From NCBI RefSeq assembly GCF_000526995.1, contig NZ_AZUI01000001.1, positions 4,072,001-4,136,000 of the forward strand: DNA of 64,000 nucleotides. The letters are read 5' to 3'. Source of the stretch: Lacrimispora indolis DSM 755. GTDB lineage: Bacteria > Bacillota > Clostridia > Lachnospirales > Lachnospiraceae. Below, one piece after another: positions 28,201 through 36,716 of this stretch. Made by a program: the position numbers and the translations under genes. Numbering within the stretch: position 1 is the first letter of the stretch; each line of letters starts with the position of its first letter. The notes beneath the pieces are model-generated. The model made no database searches. It saw only the letters and a list, made by a program, of their open reading frames with translations, and was not told where the DNA came from.

Positions 28201-31200
28201 TGTGGCTGAGACCTTTTACCGGTTAAAGGATATGGCGGTCGCATGGGCAACAAAGGGCTGCCAGCTGTACCAGAACGAGGAAGTAAAAAAGGAACTGATC
28301 CTGGCCCTGGATTTCATGAATGAACATCACTACAGCAGCAGCGATGAGAAAACACCGGTGTTTGGAAACTGGTGGCACTGGGAAATCGGAGGCCCCATCG
28401 CATTTTTAAACACTGCCCTGATTCTTTATGAGGACCTGACTCCGAAACAAATTGACCGTTATGCAGCAGCAGTCAACCGGTTTACCAGCCGTTGCGACCG
28501 CCCTTCCGGCTACCCGGGTTCTCCGGCCATGACAGGGGCAAATCTGATCGATAAGGGCATGGTAGTGGTTCAAACCGGTCTTTTGACCGACAACAGGGAG
28601 AAACTGGATCATGTGAAAAAAGCATATAAAACCGTGTTTGAATATGTGACCACCGGAGATGGATTCTATGAAGACGGGTCCTTTATCCAGCACCAGGCGC
28701 TGGCCTATATGGGCGGATACGGTTCTCAGCTGTATGAGAAGCTGAGCATTTTATTCTCCGTATTTTCAGGCACTGATTTTGAATTGACCTATGAGGATCA
28801 CGGGGAGCAGCTGATCTTTGATATGGTATTTGAAGGGATCGAGCCATTTATTTATAACGGCCTTTGCATGGATATGATATCCGGAAGAGACATTACAAGA
28901 AAAACCTCCAGCGACAAGGCAAGGGGGGCGGGAATCATGGATGCCATGATGCTCATAGGGGATGCCATGCCTCCAGAGCAGCAGGACCGCTTTAACCGCA
29001 TGATGAAGTATTTCATAGGAATCGATGAAGACTATTATTACAGCCGCAGCACTCATATTGCCTCCTTAATGAGAGCAAACCAGATCATGAACGATGCTTC
29101 CATTGAGCCGAGAAGTGAGTATGTGCTTCACAAGCTGTTTGCGGGCATGGATAAACTGGTACATATTATGCCGGAATTCGGTTTTGCCTTATCCATGCAT
29201 TCCAGCCGTACCTATGGGCATGAGCTGATCAACGATGAAGGAAAGCGGACCTGGAACATTTCCGATGGCATGACATACCTCTACAACAATGACAGAGATC
29301 AGTATGGGGAAGGCTATTGGGCTACTGTAGATCCAAAGCGCCTGGCAGGAACCACCACGGAATATGTGACCCGCCCCAATGGCGCCGGTGACCGTACCAA
29401 GAATATTTACAGCTGGGTGGGCGGTTCCAGCCTGGACAATTACGGCGGGGCAGGAATGCATTTTAAGACCCTGGGCAGCAGCGGAAGCACCAGATCAGGC
29501 ACAGATGCAAAAAAGTCCTGGTTTATGTTTGACGATGAAATCGCAGCAGTGGGGAGCGGGATCACCTCTGACACCGGAAATTACGTGGAAACCATTATTG
29601 ACAACCGGAGGCTTAATGAGGATGGAAGCAATGAAGTGCTGATCGACGGGGAAGCAATGGACATCAGGAACGACGGTGGGGAAAGTGCTTTAAAAGGATC
29701 AAAAATAACCGGCGCTTCCTGGATCCACCTGGAAGGAAATACGGAAGGCTCTGATATGGGCTATTATTTTCCGGGAAAAGCGGATGTTATGGCCTTAAAA
29801 GAAAAGCGGACCGGCAATTGGAATGCCCAGGGAACCACAGAGGGACAGGAGACAAACCAGTTTGCCGCTTTCTGGTTCGACCATGGGAAAAAGCCGGTCA
29901 ATGCAGATTATTCCTATGTGATTCTGCCCGGAAAGGATGCGGAGGAAACGGCACAGTACTGTGAAGCACCTGACATTGAAATTTTGGAGTGCAGCGAGGA
30001 TGCTCATGCCGTAAGAGAAACGGCATTGGGAATAACAGCAGTGAATTTCTGGAACAACAAAACAACAACCGCGGCTGGAATTACATCAAATAAGGCCGCC
30101 TCAATAACGATGCAGGTCAACGGGGACGAGGCAATCCTGGGGGTGTCGGATCCCACTCAGGAGAACAATGGAACCATTGAGATTTCTCTTCCCTACACAG
30201 GCGGAGACGTCAAGGAATCCGATGGCAACATCGAAGTGCTTCAAAAAACTCCGTTTATCAAGCTGGCTGTGAGGACAGCAGGTCTGGCGGGGAAAACCAG
30301 CAGGATCACGCTAAAGGTGCTGGCCCCTGAAACATGTGAAATCATCGGCATTACCGGAGAATTCGACCGGATCAAGGCAGCTCCCGGAACAAAGTTCACA
30401 GATCTGCAGCTTCCCAAAACAGTGGAAGCCTATGATAATGCCGGAGGCACCCATTCCCTGGATATTCTGTGGGAGAGAGGGGATTACCAGAAGGACGTGT
30501 TGGGAACCTATGATTTAACCGGACAGCTGGTATTGCCTGAGGGATTATACAATACGGCAGGGTTTACTGCATCGGTTAAAGTCCAGATTGGCGAGGAATC
30601 CGCACAGGCCATGGATGATGTTTATGTACAGGGGGGATCAGACGGGGATAAAAATTTCAGCGGTTCCTCCAGCCTGATTGTAAAATACGATGCCGGTGCC
30701 CAGAATTATACCAGAAAGTCCCTTATGAAGTTCAGCCTGGACCAGTTACCGGAAACCACTCAGGCAGTTTATCTGGCCTTTGAGCTGACAGATACGCCAA
30801 GTGCGGATTTTACCAGTGCAGATATTTATCAGGTGGAAAATGGCTGGGAGGGAAATACAGTAACCTTCAACAGCTTCCCGGCCCGTTTAGGCACAAATCC
30901 CGCGGCCTCCTTTACAAAAGCCATGACATCGGAGAGTCTGATACAGAAGCTGGATGTGACGGAAGCTGTTCATGCAGCGAAAAACAATGGGGACACGGAA
31001 ATCTCCTTTGAGATCAGCATACCAACGGCAGCCAAAAACAACTATGTAGGCATCTATTCCTCCAGAACTGTTAAGGAAGGCGCCTTAAAACCGTCGCTGA
31101 TCTGGGAAGCCGATTATGTACCAGAAAAGGTAATTAAAAAGAATTTAAGCTTTATTATTGATCTGGCTTCCAATATCAATCCGGAAGATTACAGTAATGT

Positions 31201-31336
31201 GGATGAAGCAGGTTTAAAACAACTGATTGAAGAAGCGAAACGCGTCCTCCAGGATCTTGATGCAGAAATGGAAGAAATTCATGAAATGGAGAGACGTCTG
31301 ACTCAGGAACTGGTAAAATATAGAAGGATACTGTAA
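25265..31336 (+). CDS. Secreted LamG / metallophosphoesterase / PL8 polysaccharide lyase
   Basis: The 2023-aa protein has a signal peptide ending near AYAA (~26) and a LamG/concanavalin-like domain (~45-280). A calcineurin-like metallophosphoesterase follows (~345-610; DVHIKSDN, NLGDLTQSG, GNHDVRG, SGHIHNG). Next is a CBM96/DNRLRE-like module (~715-900), then a polysaccharide lyase family 8 catalytic region (~905-1690) with NWWHWEIGGP, MTGANLID, EDGSFIQHQALAYMGGYG and WVGGSSLDNYGG. PL8 enzymes cleave hyaluronan, chondroitin or xanthan by beta-elimination through Asn/His/Tyr. An Ig-like module, a second CBM96-like module and a helical tail close it. There is no obvious wall anchor. The fusion of a phosphoesterase to PL8 is unusual. 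Confidence 0.85.
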   Translation: MKVKWKKICSLVLICSVLTGNLAYAAPLPGSFAADMDQNALETILNDGLVMHSSFDEGSISGNKAEDQTGRGNDGTIYGQPAFVKGIRGNGVSPDNGSKAGEANTKADQYINYGQTTDLTFGTEDFSLSFWMKTESHGQNNGTILSNKDYISGSNTGWAFGNFNNTSKVDMRMNFSGTGNSRVELKGIPSNDDKWHHVAGIFDRDGDMTVYLDGEKYSSVSMTGHKGKSADTGLDFILGGDGRGCYGMSGCIIDELRVYRKAIEASAVKTIYEAEGAMAAIEQMEDQLASIKPGSQYPVDQINEMKAEIEKVKNGLEGMTASAAMAAVSSLKEKYNEFLEGSEPLCSFQVVSDVHIKSDNLSDANAANFIAGLKDMKIIAPGSLGVLNLGDLTQSGTEAQYNGIYNIMDQYSPVTDDKVIMTLGNHDVRGYNSADWNKDETVISAYWPTAKALYLNKNKRYMPNNGETVYFDRWLGGYHFIVINTENGLKDAMYLSQEQLNWLDETLAENASPDKPIFVMGHNALKDTHWRSNILLDFGNQDSKVKEIFSKYPQVIYMSGHIHNGFGVAEAIDREYGTLIDVPSYNETENGVKDAGVGYHVKIYEDSVVFKARNFKTSSWLPEYDITVALPGLPAVYKKAKSLNPGDYSAESYGKVLELMEEGKGIFQKVYDQSQLTYEKVGPPEAGLFTGTVRERINELTAGLSAAMESLESQEKVTVPTEDAYLQGGSDAGKTSSQYSNYDASKLRVKFSDGQQNYTRRTIMTFNLSGVEKESKEADLVLELTGGISNTNPAKDFVSAEIYEVKSGWNSGTVTWNTKPERIRDKADAVIAKDNISDGIVTADVGESVKNALNEGKTAISFEISCPVAANDNMIDFYSTRAEGKEGPRLITRATETEKPVDPQFQELREKWLGTLLGGELDTGNEAVRTYIKGMDEKAGECWKTMIKGSDESRTNLWSDLDMSYIKGTGAEAKVHSGNVAETFYRLKDMAVAWATKGCQLYQNEEVKKELILALDFMNEHHYSSSDEKTPVFGNWWHWEIGGPIAFLNTALILYEDLTPKQIDRYAAAVNRFTSRCDRPSGYPGSPAMTGANLIDKGMVVVQTGLLTDNREKLDHVKKAYKTVFEYVTTGDGFYEDGSFIQHQALAYMGGYGSQLYEKLSILFSVFSGTDFELTYEDHGEQLIFDMVFEGIEPFIYNGLCMDMISGRDITRKTSSDKARGAGIMDAMMLIGDAMPPEQQDRFNRMMKYFIGIDEDYYYSRSTHIASLMRANQIMNDASIEPRSEYVLHKLFAGMDKLVHIMPEFGFALSMHSSRTYGHELINDEGKRTWNISDGMTYLYNNDRDQYGEGYWATVDPKRLAGTTTEYVTRPNGAGDRTKNIYSWVGGSSLDNYGGAGMHFKTLGSSGSTRSGTDAKKSWFMFDDEIAAVGSGITSDTGNYVETIIDNRRLNEDGSNEVLIDGEAMDIRNDGGESALKGSKITGASWIHLEGNTEGSDMGYYFPGKADVMALKEKRTGNWNAQGTTEGQETNQFAAFWFDHGKKPVNADYSYVILPGKDAEETAQYCEAPDIEILECSEDAHAVRETALGITAVNFWNNKTTTAAGITSNKAASITMQVNGDEAILGVSDPTQENNGTIEISLPYTGGDVKESDGNIEVLQKTPFIKLAVRTAGLAGKTSRITLKVLAPETCEIIGITGEFDRIKAAPGTKFTDLQLPKTVEAYDNAGGTHSLDILWERGDYQKDVLGTYDLTGQLVLPEGLYNTAGFTASVKVQIGEESAQAMDDVYVQGGSDGDKNFSGSSSLIVKYDAGAQNYTRKSLMKFSLDQLPETTQAVYLAFELTDTPSADFTSADIYQVENGWEGNTVTFNSFPARLGTNPAASFTKAMTSESLIQKLDVTEAVHAAKNNGDTEISFEISIPTAAKNNYVGIYSSRTVKEGALKPSLIWEADYVPEKVIKKNLSFIIDLASNINPEDYSNVDEAGLKQLIEEAKRVLQDLDAEMEEIHEMERRLTQELVKYRRIL

Positions 31337-31352
31337 GGAGCAGGAGGAAACT

Positions 31353-32378
31353 ATGAAACAGAAAGCGCGCAGATGGAACGTGATAATGGCAGCAGTTTTA
31401 ATCATTGCATTTTTTGTGGCAGGAACCCGGTGGCTGCAAAAGCCTTCCTATGAAGTGGTGAAAATGGGTGGCTATGCCATTACCCAGGACCATCTGGCGC
31501 TTTATGAAACTGACTGCCGGGCTCAAGTTGCATCTTATTTTTACAATAAATATCAGCTGGATCCAAATGAAGATGGGTTCTGGGACACTTTAGTCCAGGG
31601 AGAGATCCCAAGGGAAGTATTAAAACAAAAGGCCATGGACCGTCTTGCCTGGGATACGGCGGAACGGCTGAATGCTTCCCAATATGGGATCCCTGCGGAT
31701 ATAACTTTAAAGGACATAAAAAGATCTCTGGAGGGAGAGAACAAAAAGCGGCAGTATTCTCTAAGTATTTCTTACGGTCCCGGCCAGTATGGGCTGATGG
31801 AGTATATCTCCAGAACCCAGATGGAAATAAGAGACGAACTGAAGGGGAAACTTTTGGAGGAAAGGCTGAAGCCTTCCAAAGAGCAGCTGCAGGAGCTTTA
31901 CGCCAGTGCAGATCCGGTCCTGTTTGATGAGGGCTGCAAAGCCAGGGTTGGAATCTATATGTATTACGGAATGAAGGCCGGAGAATTTCCGGAAGAGCTG
32001 AAAAAGGTCTGGAGTCTTGTGGAGAAAGGAATTGCCGGAGGCAAGGATCCGTCAGATATCGTTAATGAGGTAAATGCAGGGTCAGAGATCAGCATCGAAT
32101 ACGAGGAAGCAGAATATGATACGGCTGATTTTCCCAGGGACAATCAGGAAATGGCATGGCTGGCAGAACAGACCCGGTTTATGGAGCCGGGGCAAAGCAC
32201 CGGTGTATTGGATTATGGAGCTTCCCAGGGAATCTTAAAAGTGTTGGATAAGCAGGACTACGGAAAGGCGGAGTATGAGGAATCTGTGACTCTTTTAAGG
32301 AATTTGTGGCTGGAAAAGGCTTATCAGGAATACATAGAGCAGTGTATGAAAGAGTATGGCTATTTTGTTAAACAATAA
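31353..32378 (+). CDS. Membrane-anchored SurA/PrsA-like chaperone
   Basis: The 341-aa protein has one N-terminal signal/anchor helix (~11-28) and is otherwise extracytoplasmic and helical. The segment KMGGYAITQDHLALYE and the long helices before and after resemble the SurA_N / PrsA foldase architecture. I do not see a convincing parvulin PPIase motif. It follows the PL8 gene by 16 bases behind AGGAGG, so it may help fold or export the two giant secreted proteins. The assignment is moderate. Confidence 0.6.
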   Translation: MKQKARRWNVIMAAVLIIAFFVAGTRWLQKPSYEVVKMGGYAITQDHLALYETDCRAQVASYFYNKYQLDPNEDGFWDTLVQGEIPREVLKQKAMDRLAWDTAERLNASQYGIPADITLKDIKRSLEGENKKRQYSLSISYGPGQYGLMEYISRTQMEIRDELKGKLLEERLKPSKEQLQELYASADPVLFDEGCKARVGIYMYYGMKAGEFPEELKKVWSLVEKGIAGGKDPSDIVNEVNAGSEISIEYEEAEYDTADFPRDNQEMAWLAEQTRFMEPGQSTGVLDYGASQGILKVLDKQDYGKAEYEESVTLLRNLWLEKAYQEYIEQCMKEYGYFVKQ

Positions 32379-32581
32379 AAAATCAATGTGAAATATATAA
32401 CAAGCGCATTACCAAAAAGGCGGCTGGGACTGTAAGGCTGTCTTGCCGCCGAAGAGGAAGAATGGAACCGAATACAGGAAGAGGAAATACTTAAGCCTTT
32501 AAATTCTTTGGAAAAGCTAAGGGGAGCCAAGGCAGAGGTATGTATACAGGTAACCGTAAAAATTCCTTTGGAGTATGAAAT
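32379..32581 (+). other. Gap with hairpin and degenerate reading frame
   Basis: A GGCGGC...GCCGCC hairpin with wobble-paired extension lies at about 32417-32452 without a T run. From there an open frame of ~48 codons without a start codon (EEEEWNRIQEEEILKPLNSL...) runs through to overlap the first codons of the YesN gene. It may be a decayed remnant of a partner gene; its identity cannot be stated. Confidence 0.4.
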
Positions 32582-34189
32582 ATGTATCGAATCATGATCG
32601 TAGACGACGAACCGCTGATTCTGGCAGGGATCACTTCCCTTCTTAACTGGGAAGAGCATCAGTGTAAAATAGTAAAAAAGGTTTCCAATGGCCGGCAGGC
32701 TCTCGCACAAATGGAGAGCCTTAAGCCGGATATTGTGATAACAGATATCAGGATGCCCGTCATGGATGGGATCAGTTTTATGAAGGCATGTGTGGAAAAT
32801 GGATATCCTGCCGCCTTTATTCTCCTGACAAACCTGGAGGAAATTTCCTTGGTGAAAGAAGCTTTGCGTCTGGGCGCGGTTGATTACCTCATAAAACTGG
32901 AGCTTGATGAGACTGCACTGATCGGGGCCTTGAAAAGGGCCAAAGATAAATGCAATCTAAGCCGTCGCAAGACGTTTGCAATGGAGGGCGGAGAAGCAAC
33001 TGAGGACGAGCAAATTGGGAATTATTTCAGACATATGTTGATTTGCGATGCGGATACTCAGACGGATGAAGGGGTATGTGGGCTGATCCGGGAACAATAT
33101 CCGGTATTTTTTTTAATGCTGATTCATTTTAATTACGGGTCTGAAGGATTTTCCGAGAAATACACCAGAGCTGATCAGAAAAAAGTTATGAATTTTGCGG
33201 AAAATATCATTCAGGAAATGGTAAAGGGTTTTTTTGACAGAAGCTGCCTCTTAAGAAAAGAGCAGAATGGTTTTATCCTTGTTCTTTCACTGGAGGGAAT
33301 GAATGCTTATAAGGAACAGGCTGAAACCATGAGCATGAAGTTCTGCAAGGTGATGAAGAACTATTTTGAGGTTCCTGTGTCCATTGCGGTCAGCCGGCCG
33401 GTAAGGGAGGCGGAGGAGATTCAGGACCTTCTTTACCAGGCTATGAGTATTATAAATGATACGTATTGTGACAGTCATGGGAGGATTGTTTTTTATCCGG
33501 AAAATTGCAAAGAAAGTTTCAGCCGCCGCAGCTTTAATATTAATTTTTTAAAGAAGGAACTGACAGGCATGGTCCGTCAAAATGACCGGAACGGCTTCTC
33601 CCATATCATGAACCAGATCATTCAGCTGTTTGTCCAGTGTAAGCCATCCCGTTCACAGGCCGTAAATGCATGCAGCAATCTTTATTACTTTATAACATTT
33701 CTTTTGGAAGAAAGGGAGGACCAGAGTTTTCCCTATATTTTGGATGTGGCAGGGCAGTTAAACCGGCTGACTGACTTAAATGCCGTGATCGCCTGGCTGG
33801 AACGGTTCCGGGACCAGGTGGCAGAGGCGCTGGAGACTTACAAGGAAAGCAGGAAGGACAAGTATATTGAACTGGTTCTGGAATATATCCGGGAGCATTA
33901 TAAGGAAAAGATAACCTTAAGCCGGATGTCTTCTCTGCTGAACATCAGCCAGGGGCATTTAAGCAGTATTTTTAAAAAACAGACCGGAAAAAATTTTTCA
34001 GATTATGTAACGGAGGTTAAGATTGAAAAGGCGAAGGAGCTGATTGGAACATATCAATATATGATGTATGAAGTTTCTGATATGCTTGGCTTTGATACCC
34101 AATACTATTTCAGCGCCGTATTTAAAAAGATCACAGGTTATACTCCAAAGGAATATGAGAATATGACAATAAAAAAGAATTGTTCCTGA
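32582..34189 (+). CDS. YesN-type response regulator with AraC HTH
   Basis: The 535-aa regulator has an N-terminal receiver domain (VDDE at 8-10, phospho-acceptor D55 in ITDIRMP, a lysine near 105). A long central region of ~280 residues follows, and a C-terminal AraC-type double helix-turn-helix (~425-530; RMSSLLNISQGHLSSIFKKQ, GYTPKEY). Such proteins usually act with a YesM histidine kinase to control sugar uptake or polysaccharide loci. No kinase gene is adjacent, so it is an orphan here. It is placed to regulate the secreted lyase genes upstream. Confidence 0.9.
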   Translation: MYRIMIVDDEPLILAGITSLLNWEEHQCKIVKKVSNGRQALAQMESLKPDIVITDIRMPVMDGISFMKACVENGYPAAFILLTNLEEISLVKEALRLGAVDYLIKLELDETALIGALKRAKDKCNLSRRKTFAMEGGEATEDEQIGNYFRHMLICDADTQTDEGVCGLIREQYPVFFLMLIHFNYGSEGFSEKYTRADQKKVMNFAENIIQEMVKGFFDRSCLLRKEQNGFILVLSLEGMNAYKEQAETMSMKFCKVMKNYFEVPVSIAVSRPVREAEEIQDLLYQAMSIINDTYCDSHGRIVFYPENCKESFSRRSFNINFLKKELTGMVRQNDRNGFSHIMNQIIQLFVQCKPSRSQAVNACSNLYYFITFLLEEREDQSFPYILDVAGQLNRLTDLNAVIAWLERFRDQVAEALETYKESRKDKYIELVLEYIREHYKEKITLSRMSSLLNISQGHLSSIFKKQTGKNFSDYVTEVKIEKAKELIGTYQYMMYEVSDMLGFDTQYYFSAVFKKITGYTPKEYENMTIKKNCS

Positions 34190-34338
34190 TGGAATTTATC
34201 ATGTTACTTCAAAGCCGGTCACAGGATCTTATGGCCGGATTCAGGAGAATTCTTCTGTAAAAATTACAAAAATCCGTGACAAACCTGAAAGAATCAGATA
34301 GAATAAGCTTAGGAAAGGGCTTTCAAGGGTGATCACTG

Positions 34339-35328
34339 ATGAATATATATGATATTGCTGCAGAAGCAAAAACTTCCATATCAACGGTTTCCCGTGTTCT
34401 GAATAACAAGGGAAATGTGAATCCGGAGATAAAAAAGCGGGTGGAAGAGGTACTTAAGAAATACGATTATAAACCCAGCGCAATTGCAAGAGGGCTGGTT
34501 TCAAAGACGATGAAAAGCATTGCCATCCTGACTGTGGATGTAAGAGTGACTCATTATGCCCGCATGATCTATGTGATCGAGCAGGAGTTCAGCGACAGAG
34601 GGTATAATGTGACGGTATGCAATACCGGAGGCTCCATAGAAGAATGTGAAAAATATATGGAAATCCTGTCGGAAAAGCAGATTGACGGAATTGTGCTCAT
34701 TGGTTCTGTGTTCAATGAGCTGATTCATTATCCTGACATTACTTCCAAGATAAAAGACATTCCTGTAGTAGTGGCTAACGGTAAGGTGAACCTGCCTAAT
34801 TTTTATTCGGTGCTGGTGGATGACACAAAAGGAATCAGGACTGCAGTGGACTACCTGTTTAAAAAAGGACACAATGAATTGGTTTACGTCTATGACATGG
34901 AGACCGACAGCGGCTGGGCAAAACGTCAGGGATTTTTAGAAGCCATGAAGCTCCATGATATTCCGGAGGCGGAAAAGCGGGTGATACCCGGCAAATTCGG
35001 CCTGGAAGGCGGTCTGAAAGCGGCGGAAACTCTATGTGCTTCTGGCATCGGTTTCACCGGCGTGATATGCGGGGAAGACATTACTGCTATTGGCATGATG
35101 AAAGGTTTAAAAAAGCGTGGCTATTTGATTCCGGATCAGGTGGTGATCACAGGGTACAACAATTCGCCGGATTCCCTGATCTGTGAGCCGGAGCTTACGA
35201 CCATTGACAATAAACCGGAATTACTGGGCGGTCTATGCTCCCAGCTTTTGCAGGAGGTTTTAGAGGGAAAGACGTCGGCTTCCAGCCTGGCGATCCAGCC
35301 GGAGCTGATTGTGCGGGGAACCGCATGA
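34339..35328 (+). CDS. LacI family transcriptional regulator
   Basis: The 329-aa repressor has the N-terminal LacI helix-turn-helix and hinge (MNIYDIAAEAKTSISTVSRV; YKPSAIARGL) and a periplasmic-binding-like effector domain (residues ~60-325). The C-terminal motif TTIDNKPELLGG is close to the usual effector-domain ending. It is likely to bind the CG-centred palindromes just downstream, at 35365-35594, and to control the operon starting at 35657. The inducer is unknown. Confidence 0.92.
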   Translation: MNIYDIAAEAKTSISTVSRVLNNKGNVNPEIKKRVEEVLKKYDYKPSAIARGLVSKTMKSIAILTVDVRVTHYARMIYVIEQEFSDRGYNVTVCNTGGSIEECEKYMEILSEKQIDGIVLIGSVFNELIHYPDITSKIKDIPVVVANGKVNLPNFYSVLVDDTKGIRTAVDYLFKKGHNELVYVYDMETDSGWAKRQGFLEAMKLHDIPEAEKRVIPGKFGLEGGLKAAETLCASGIGFTGVICGEDITAIGMMKGLKKRGYLIPDQVVITGYNNSPDSLICEPELTTIDNKPELLGGLCSQLLQEVLEGKTSASSLAIQPELIVRGTA

Positions 35329-35364
35329 CAGGAAGAAAAATCAGACAGGAAAAGCAAGAGAAGT

Positions 35365-35594
35365 AAAAACGCTTTCTTGTATGCGGAGGCTTATTTTTCA
35401 AGAATATTGGAAGATAAGCACCGCTTTTTTTTACAAAACAGGAAAACGCTTTTTTGAAATCAAATTTTATATAAATATTTTACAAAAATAAAACCAATAA
35501 AATGTATAAAATATACTAATTTAGGAAGAATGCTCAGGTTTATATTGACATATAAGTTAATAATGTTATAATAAAAATCAAGAAAGCGCTTTCT
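35365..35594 (+). promoter_or_regulatory. Promoter with LacI-type operators for the YiaK-like operon
   Basis: A strong promoter is seen: TTGACA (35545-35550), 16-bp spacer, TATAAT (35567-35572). A perfect 14-bp palindrome AGAAAGCGCTTTCT (35581-35594) lies at the expected transcription start, an ideal repressor position. Two related CG-centred sites lie upstream, AAAAACGCTTTCTT (35365-35378) and GAAAACGCTTTTTT (35442-35455), which would allow looping. A CcpA cre element has a similar centre, so carbon catabolite control is an alternative. Confidence 0.75.
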
Positions 35595-35656
35595 CGTTAA
35601 GAGAAAGATAAAAATAAGAAACCCGGCGTACAGGAATCAAAAGGAGAATGAAAGGC

Positions 35657-36664
35657 ATGAGAGTACAATACGAGGATTTATTAAAGAAGTTTCAGAACAT
35701 ATTAGAGAGCAGGGGCTTTTCCCCAGAACATGCAGAGGGAGCTGCCACGGTATTTGCCAAAAACAGTCTGGATGGGGTTTACTCCCACGGCATAAACCGT
35801 TTCCCAAGAGTGGTCAGTTACTTGGACAAGGGAGAAATCAATCCAACAGCGGTAGCCACCTGTGAGTCTTCCATGGGTACCATAGAGCGGTGGGATGGGC
35901 ACCGGGGATTTGGCCCTCTGAATGCAAAGCTTGCTATGGACCGGGCTTGTGAACTGGCAAAGGAATATGGCGTAGGAGTTGTTGCCCTGGGCAATAATAA
36001 CCACTGGATGCGCGGCGGAAGCTATGGATGGCAGGCGGCTGATGCTGGCTGCATTGGAATCTGCTGGTCCAACACCATGCCCAACATGCCTGCATGGGGC
36101 GGTAAGGACAGAAAAATCGGAAACAATCCCTTCATCATGGCAATACCCAGAAGCAATGGAAAGCATGCAGTCATTGACTGTGCGGTATCCCAGTTCTCCT
36201 ATGGTAAGATCGAAGAGGCAAGATTAAAAGGACAGAAGCTTCCGGTTCCCGGCGGCTATGATACCAGCGGAAACATCACTACGGATCCCGCTGAAATTGA
36301 AAAAACATGGAGAGTCCTTCCCATGGGCTATTGGAAGGGAAGCGGGATCTCCATTGCCCTGGACTTGATCGCAACGGTACTGACTAATGGAAATTCTGTG
36401 AGAAAGATCGGCACCTTTGGAGATGAAGTGGGTCTGTCCCAGGTGATGATTGCCATTGATCCGGGAAAATTCAATTCCGTGGAGGAAACCGATGCCATTG
36501 TGGAGGAGATATTAAGGGACATCAAGTCCTCGGAACCGGCTGCAGAAGGCGGGGAAGTATTCTATCCAGGCGAGCTGGAATTAAAGACAAGAGAAGATAA
36601 CTTAACAAACGGCATTCCTGTGATTGAGGAAGTATGGGAAACTTTAAATTCCCTGGAGAGATAA
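35657..36664 (+). CDS. dlgD: YiaK-like NAD(P)-dependent reductase (Ldh2 family)
   Basis: The 335-aa protein belongs to the malate/L-lactate dehydrogenase-like (Ldh2) family. It is closest in my memory to E. coli YiaK, 2,3-diketo-L-gulonate reductase: GVYSHGINRFPR with H44, NNHWMRGGSYGWQAADAG, and LPMGYWKGSGISI all match. The family also includes ureidoglycolate, sulfolactate and piperidine-2-carboxylate enzymes, so the substrate remains an inference. ATG 35657 is chosen because the ATG at 35648 lies only 1 base from the AAGGAG site. It is the first gene of a four-gene operon with a permease, HyuA-like ATPase and HExxH protein. Confidence 0.8.
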   Translation: MRVQYEDLLKKFQNILESRGFSPEHAEGAATVFAKNSLDGVYSHGINRFPRVVSYLDKGEINPTAVATCESSMGTIERWDGHRGFGPLNAKLAMDRACELAKEYGVGVVALGNNNHWMRGGSYGWQAADAGCIGICWSNTMPNMPAWGGKDRKIGNNPFIMAIPRSNGKHAVIDCAVSQFSYGKIEEARLKGQKLPVPGGYDTSGNITTDPAEIEKTWRVLPMGYWKGSGISIALDLIATVLTNGNSVRKIGTFGDEVGLSQVMIAIDPGKFNSVEETDAIVEEILRDIKSSEPAAEGGEVFYPGELELKTREDNLTNGIPVIEEVWETLNSLER

Positions 36665-36716
36665 GGAACTGTTCATAATATGAGAAAAAGAGTGTAAAAA
36701 AGGGAGAGGTAAATCA

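Noticed and set aside
35581-35594. Simple CcpA cre site
   Set aside because: The match to the cre consensus is incomplete at the outer positions, and a LacI gene lies directly upstream with three related sites; kept only as an alternative.
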